Source: Candidatus Borrarchaeota archaeon (GTDB taxonomy: Archaea > Asgardarchaeota > Sifarchaeia > Borrarchaeales > Borrarchaeaceae). From it: 6,621 nucleotides of DNA. The stretch lies in assembly GCA_016840645.1 (NCBI GenBank), contig JAEORY010000222.1, positions 1 to 6,621 on the forward strand, written 5' to 3'. Numbering within the stretch: position 1 is the stretch's first letter; each line of letters starts with the position of its first letter. A model generated the notes under the pieces. That model was given only the letters and a program-made list of their open reading frames with translations. It searched no databases and was not told where the DNA came from. Made by a program: the position numbers and the translations under genes. Shown piece after piece: positions 4,414-6,621 of the stretch.

Positions 4414-5421
4414 ATGTATGAAGAATATGCGATGTGGGTAGAAAAATATCGCCCAAAAAGTCTAAAAGAAATAATAAACCAAGAAAGCATAGTACAAAGG
4501 CTGACCTCATTTGCTAAGACGAAATCAATGCCGCATTGTTTATTCGTTGGTCCTCCTGGGACAAGGTCTTTATTTCAATAAAACCTCCCAAATGGCAAAA
4601 CAACAGCGGCATTATGTTTGGCTCGTGATTTATTTGGAGAATATTTTGAAGGAAATTTGTTGGAATTGAATGCAAGTGATACCAGAGGTATTGACGTCAT
4701 TCGAACAACAGTAAAAAACTTTGCTAGAACAAAAGGACTTGGAGACGTACCATTTAAAATCCTAGTACTAGATGAAGCAGATAACATGACTTCTGATGCG
4801 CAACAAGCACTTAGAAGGACAATGGAGAAATACACGCGCACTTGTAGATTTATACTTATCGGTAATTACTCAAGTAAGATTATCGAACCAATACAATCAC
4901 GATGTTCTATATTTCGATTTCCTCCATTATCTCAAGAGGATGTTAAAAAGCAATTAAACAATATTGCTAAAAAAGAGAGTGTTGATCTTGCTGAAGAAGG
5001 CATTAATGCTATTTTGGAAAGTTCTAGAGGAGATATGCGAAATAGTATAAACATCCTACAAGCAGCAGCAGCGTTTGAAGATGAAATTAAAGCAGATGTT
5101 GTTTACCAAGTAACAGGCCGTGTCCATCCTGAAGAAATTAAAGAAATGATAAGATACGCACTTAACAATAATTTTATGGATGCCCGAGAACAACTTCATA
5201 AACTACTCATCAAATACGGTCTTTCGGGTATAGATATCCTTAAGCAAATGAATTCTGAAATAATGAATTTCAAAAATGATGACCTGAAAGTTAAACTTAT
5301 AAATTTGTTAGGAGAAGCAGAATTCAGGCTAAGCGAAGGTGCCAATGAGGAGATTCAACTTAATGCTCTTCTTGCAAATATTGTACTTCTGGGTGATAAT
5401 TATAAAGACGTTGAACTATGA
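4414..5421 (+). CDS. rfcS: Replication factor C small subunit, split by a 30-base intron (join 4414-4562, 4593-5421)
   Basis: This is the AAA+ small subunit of the clamp loader, which uses ATP to open PCNA and load it at primer-template junctions. The spliced product has 325 residues, a normal length for archaeal RfcS. It starts W-V-E-K-Y-R-P-K, the RFC box near the N-terminus. Walker A G-P-P-G-T-G-K-T is at 46-53, L-N-A-S-D-T-R-G follows, Walker B D-E-A-D is at 110-113, sensor 1 Asn is near 141, the arginine-finger S-R-C is at 152-154, and sensor 2 S-R-G-D-M-R ends near 199. The C-terminal collar is intact. Read unspliced, translation stops at TAA 4579-4581 after 55 residues, and the downstream frame lacks a P-loop. 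All other motifs are preserved and both parts share one frame, arguing for splicing over decay. The phosphoesterase gene follows after 46 bases on the same strand. No large-subunit gene is in view. Confidence 0.93.
4563..4592 (+). other. BHB intron in the rfcS mRNA, within Walker A
   Basis: A 30-base insert between codons for G-P-P-G and G-K-T. Central helix TGGG (4557-4560) with CCCA (4587-4590), four Watson-Crick pairs. 5' bulge ACA (4561-4563) and 3' bulge AAT (4591-4593) are cut after the second base. Inner helix AGGT/ACCT (4564-4567/4583-4586) continues, after one bulged C, as TTTAT/ATAAA with loop TTCA. Outer CC/GG (4555-4556/4594-4595) is followed, across a loop, by GTTG/CAAC. Cutting there joins AC to T, making the Thr codon ACT. 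This is the geometry that the archaeal tRNA splicing endonuclease recognises. Confidence 0.9.
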
Positions 5422-5467
5422 ACATCCAGATAAATGACATTTTTTATGATTTATTTCTGGCTTAGTC

Positions 5468-6322
5468 ATGTATCTCCTCTTCAAGAGTGTTATTGAAATG
5501 GGATTATATTTGCCATTAGAAGGAGAGGCTGCATTATTACTTGAAACTCATGAACGTGTTCTCATTGTAGCAGACCTCCATATTGGACTTGAAAGTCAAT
5601 TTGCCAAAAAAGGAATTCATTTTCCTTCACAAACACCTTTAATTGAAGATAAATTAAAAAAACTCATAAATGAATACGCTCCCTCGAAATTAGTAGTTCT
5701 TGGAGATGTGAAACATAATATCCCAAGTATCTCTATTCAAGAGTGGAAAGAAATACCACGCCTTTTTAAAAACTTGGCAAAATTAATCAAAATTGAAATT
5801 TTTCCAGGGAACCACGACGGTAATTTGGAGAAGTTAATTCCAAAAAATATAGTCTATCAACCCTCAAAAGGATCTACTATTCAGAATGGGGCTAAGAAAA
5901 TCGGATTGTTACATGGCCATACTTGGCCAGCAAATGATTTACTAGATGTAAATTCATTATTTATGGGACATAACCATCCTGCGATTAGATTAAAGGATTC
6001 TTTAGGAATACATCACGTAGAAAAAGTCTGGATAAGAACAAAATGGGACAAGAAAAAGATTCAAAACTTCTTTGCAAAAAATAAAATTTCAGCAAGCGAT
6101 AAAGAAGTTGATACAGATCACGTTATTAAAAGAAAGATAGGAAATCCTGAAATCATAATATTTCCAGCTTTTCATCCTTTAATCAAAGGAACGGCGTTTA
6201 ATGACCTGCAGTCAAAGTTCTTAGGACCACTTTTTACTAAAAAATGCATTGAATTTGATGATGCGACTGCGTATTTAACTGATGGAATAAATCTTGGGTT
6301 TATTAAAAACCTATACTTATGA
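5468..6322 (+). CDS. Calcineurin-like metallophosphoesterase, archaeal ICC-like (COG1407 type)
   Basis: This is a cytosolic metal-dependent phosphoesterase whose substrate is unknown. The motifs of the superfamily are all present: D-L-H-I-G (Asp36, His38), G-D-V-K-H (Asp80, His83), G-N-H-D (115-117), H-G-H (149-151) and G-H-N-H (168-170). G-D-x-K-H and the C-terminal P-E-I-I-I-F-P-A-F-H-P-L-I-K-G-T-A-F-N are typical of the small archaeal and bacterial family that includes COG1407. This family is distinct from the Mre11/SbcD nucleases, though a nucleic-acid substrate cannot be excluded. There is no signal peptide. The first ATG has no clear ribosome-binding site, and the ATG at 5498 (M-G-L-Y-L-P-L-E-G) is an equally likely start that would remove ten residues. 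It follows rfcS by 46 bases, so an operon is plausible. Its stop overlaps the end of the convergent regulator gene. Confidence 0.88.
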   Translation: MYLLFKSVIEMGLYLPLEGEAALLLETHERVLIVADLHIGLESQFAKKGIHFPSQTPLIEDKLKKLINEYAPSKLVVLGDVKHNIPSISIQEWKEIPRLFKNLAKLIKIEIFPGNHDGNLEKLIPKNIVYQPSKGSTIQNGAKKIGLLHGHTWPANDLLDVNSLFMGHNHPAIRLKDSLGIHHVEKVWIRTKWDKKKIQNFFAKNKISASDKEVDTDHVIKRKIGNPEIIIFPAFHPLIKGTAFNDLQSKFLGPLFTKKCIEFDDATAYLTDGINLGFIKNLYL

Positions 6323-6621
6323 GTTGCGAGTATTGTTGCTTAATTCTGAGTGCTCCCAAGAGTCCATTAGATCACGAATTACTTTGACTATTGCATCCTC
6401 TGGTGATAACCGATAAATCTTTATGCGGCCAAATGATTTTTCTTCTACGATTCCGATGGCTTTAAAGTAATCGAGATGCTGAGTGACGGTAGCATGATTA
6501 AGTTGCGCTCTTCTTACGATCTCAGAGATGTTTAATTCTTCGTAATGCGTTAAAATCTTTAAAATTTTTATTTTCCCTTTTGAAGATAGTACTTCTTCAA
6601 TAGGCGGAAAGGGAGAACTTT
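6317..6621 (-). CDS. Winged helix-turn-helix (ArsR-like) transcriptional regulator, 5' truncated
   Basis: One hundred codons are open from the right edge to TAA at 6319-6317; the start lies outside the window. The product reads S-S-K-G-K-I-K-I-L-K-I-L, then an HTH region L-N-I-S-E-I-V-R-R-A-Q-L-N-H-A-T-V-T-Q-H-L-D-Y-F-K, then the wing G-I-V-E-E-K-S-F-G-R-I-K-I-Y-R-L. This order is typical of archaeal ArsR-type and related winged-helix repressors. A short helical tail, which could dimerise, follows. No metal-binding Cys or His cluster is visible, and the ligand and targets are unknown. The last six bases overlap the end of the convergent phosphoesterase gene. Confidence 0.82.
   Translation of the reverse strand, partial: SSPFPPIEEVLSSKGKIKILKILTHYEELNISEIVRRAQLNHATVTQHLDYFKAIGIVEEKSFGRIKIYRLSPEDAIVKVIRDLMDSWEHSELSNNTRNS

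Noticed and set aside
4564..4593. A 30-base insertion that makes rfcS a pseudogene.
   Set aside because: All other motifs are intact, the ribosome-binding site is present, and the insert fits BHB geometry exactly with a sense-restoring junction. Decay would not predict this.
4618..5421. RfcS starting at the internal TTG.
   Set aside because: The preceding codons encode [10 protein letters not shown] and the N-terminal RFC box in the same frame. A TTG start would remove the whole ATP-binding loop.

Overview
The window is archaeal. It carries a replication factor C small-subunit gene of the archaeal/eukaryotic type, transfer RNAs without encoded CCA that are interrupted by bulge-helix-bulge (BHB) introns, an archaeal-type metallophosphoesterase and a winged-helix regulator, all in AT-rich DNA. 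The sequence does not fix the lineage.

Layout. 1-362 (+): the 3' end of an energy-coupling-factor transporter T subunit. 399-3335 (-): a large secreted, membrane-anchored protein, convergent with it and visibly richer in G+C than its flanks. 3336-3564: a control region with a TATA-like box and a tandem 11-base repeat. 3565-3789 (+): tRNA-Ser(CGA). 3922-4141 (-): tRNA-Gly(CCC). These two genes converge, and each appears to contain five introns. 4142-4413: non-coding. 4414-5421 (+): rfcS, interrupted inside its Walker A motif by 30 bases with an in-frame stop. 5468-6322 (+): a metallophosphoesterase, probably co-transcribed with rfcS. 6317-6621 (-): the 3' part of a winged-helix regulator that overlaps the end of the phosphoesterase.

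Main result. Three neighbouring genes seem to depend on RNA splicing of the archaeal tRNA type. In rfcS the 30-base insert folds into a textbook BHB: a 4-bp central helix, two 3-base bulges on opposite strands, and an inner hairpin. Cutting each bulge after its second base restores G-P-P-G-T-G-K-T with the Thr codon formed across the junction, giving a 325-residue protein. The two tRNAs are unreadable as continuous genes. Removing five inserts from each leaves cloverleaves of 82 and 75 bases with complete acceptor, anticodon and T stems. The five positions are broadly parallel in the two tRNAs: D-loop, 5' side of the anticodon stem, 37/38, variable region and 59/60.

Intron ends are hand-folded. 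Those in the T-loops, at Ser 28/29 and in rfcS are well determined; those in the D-loops and variable regions could move by one or two bases.
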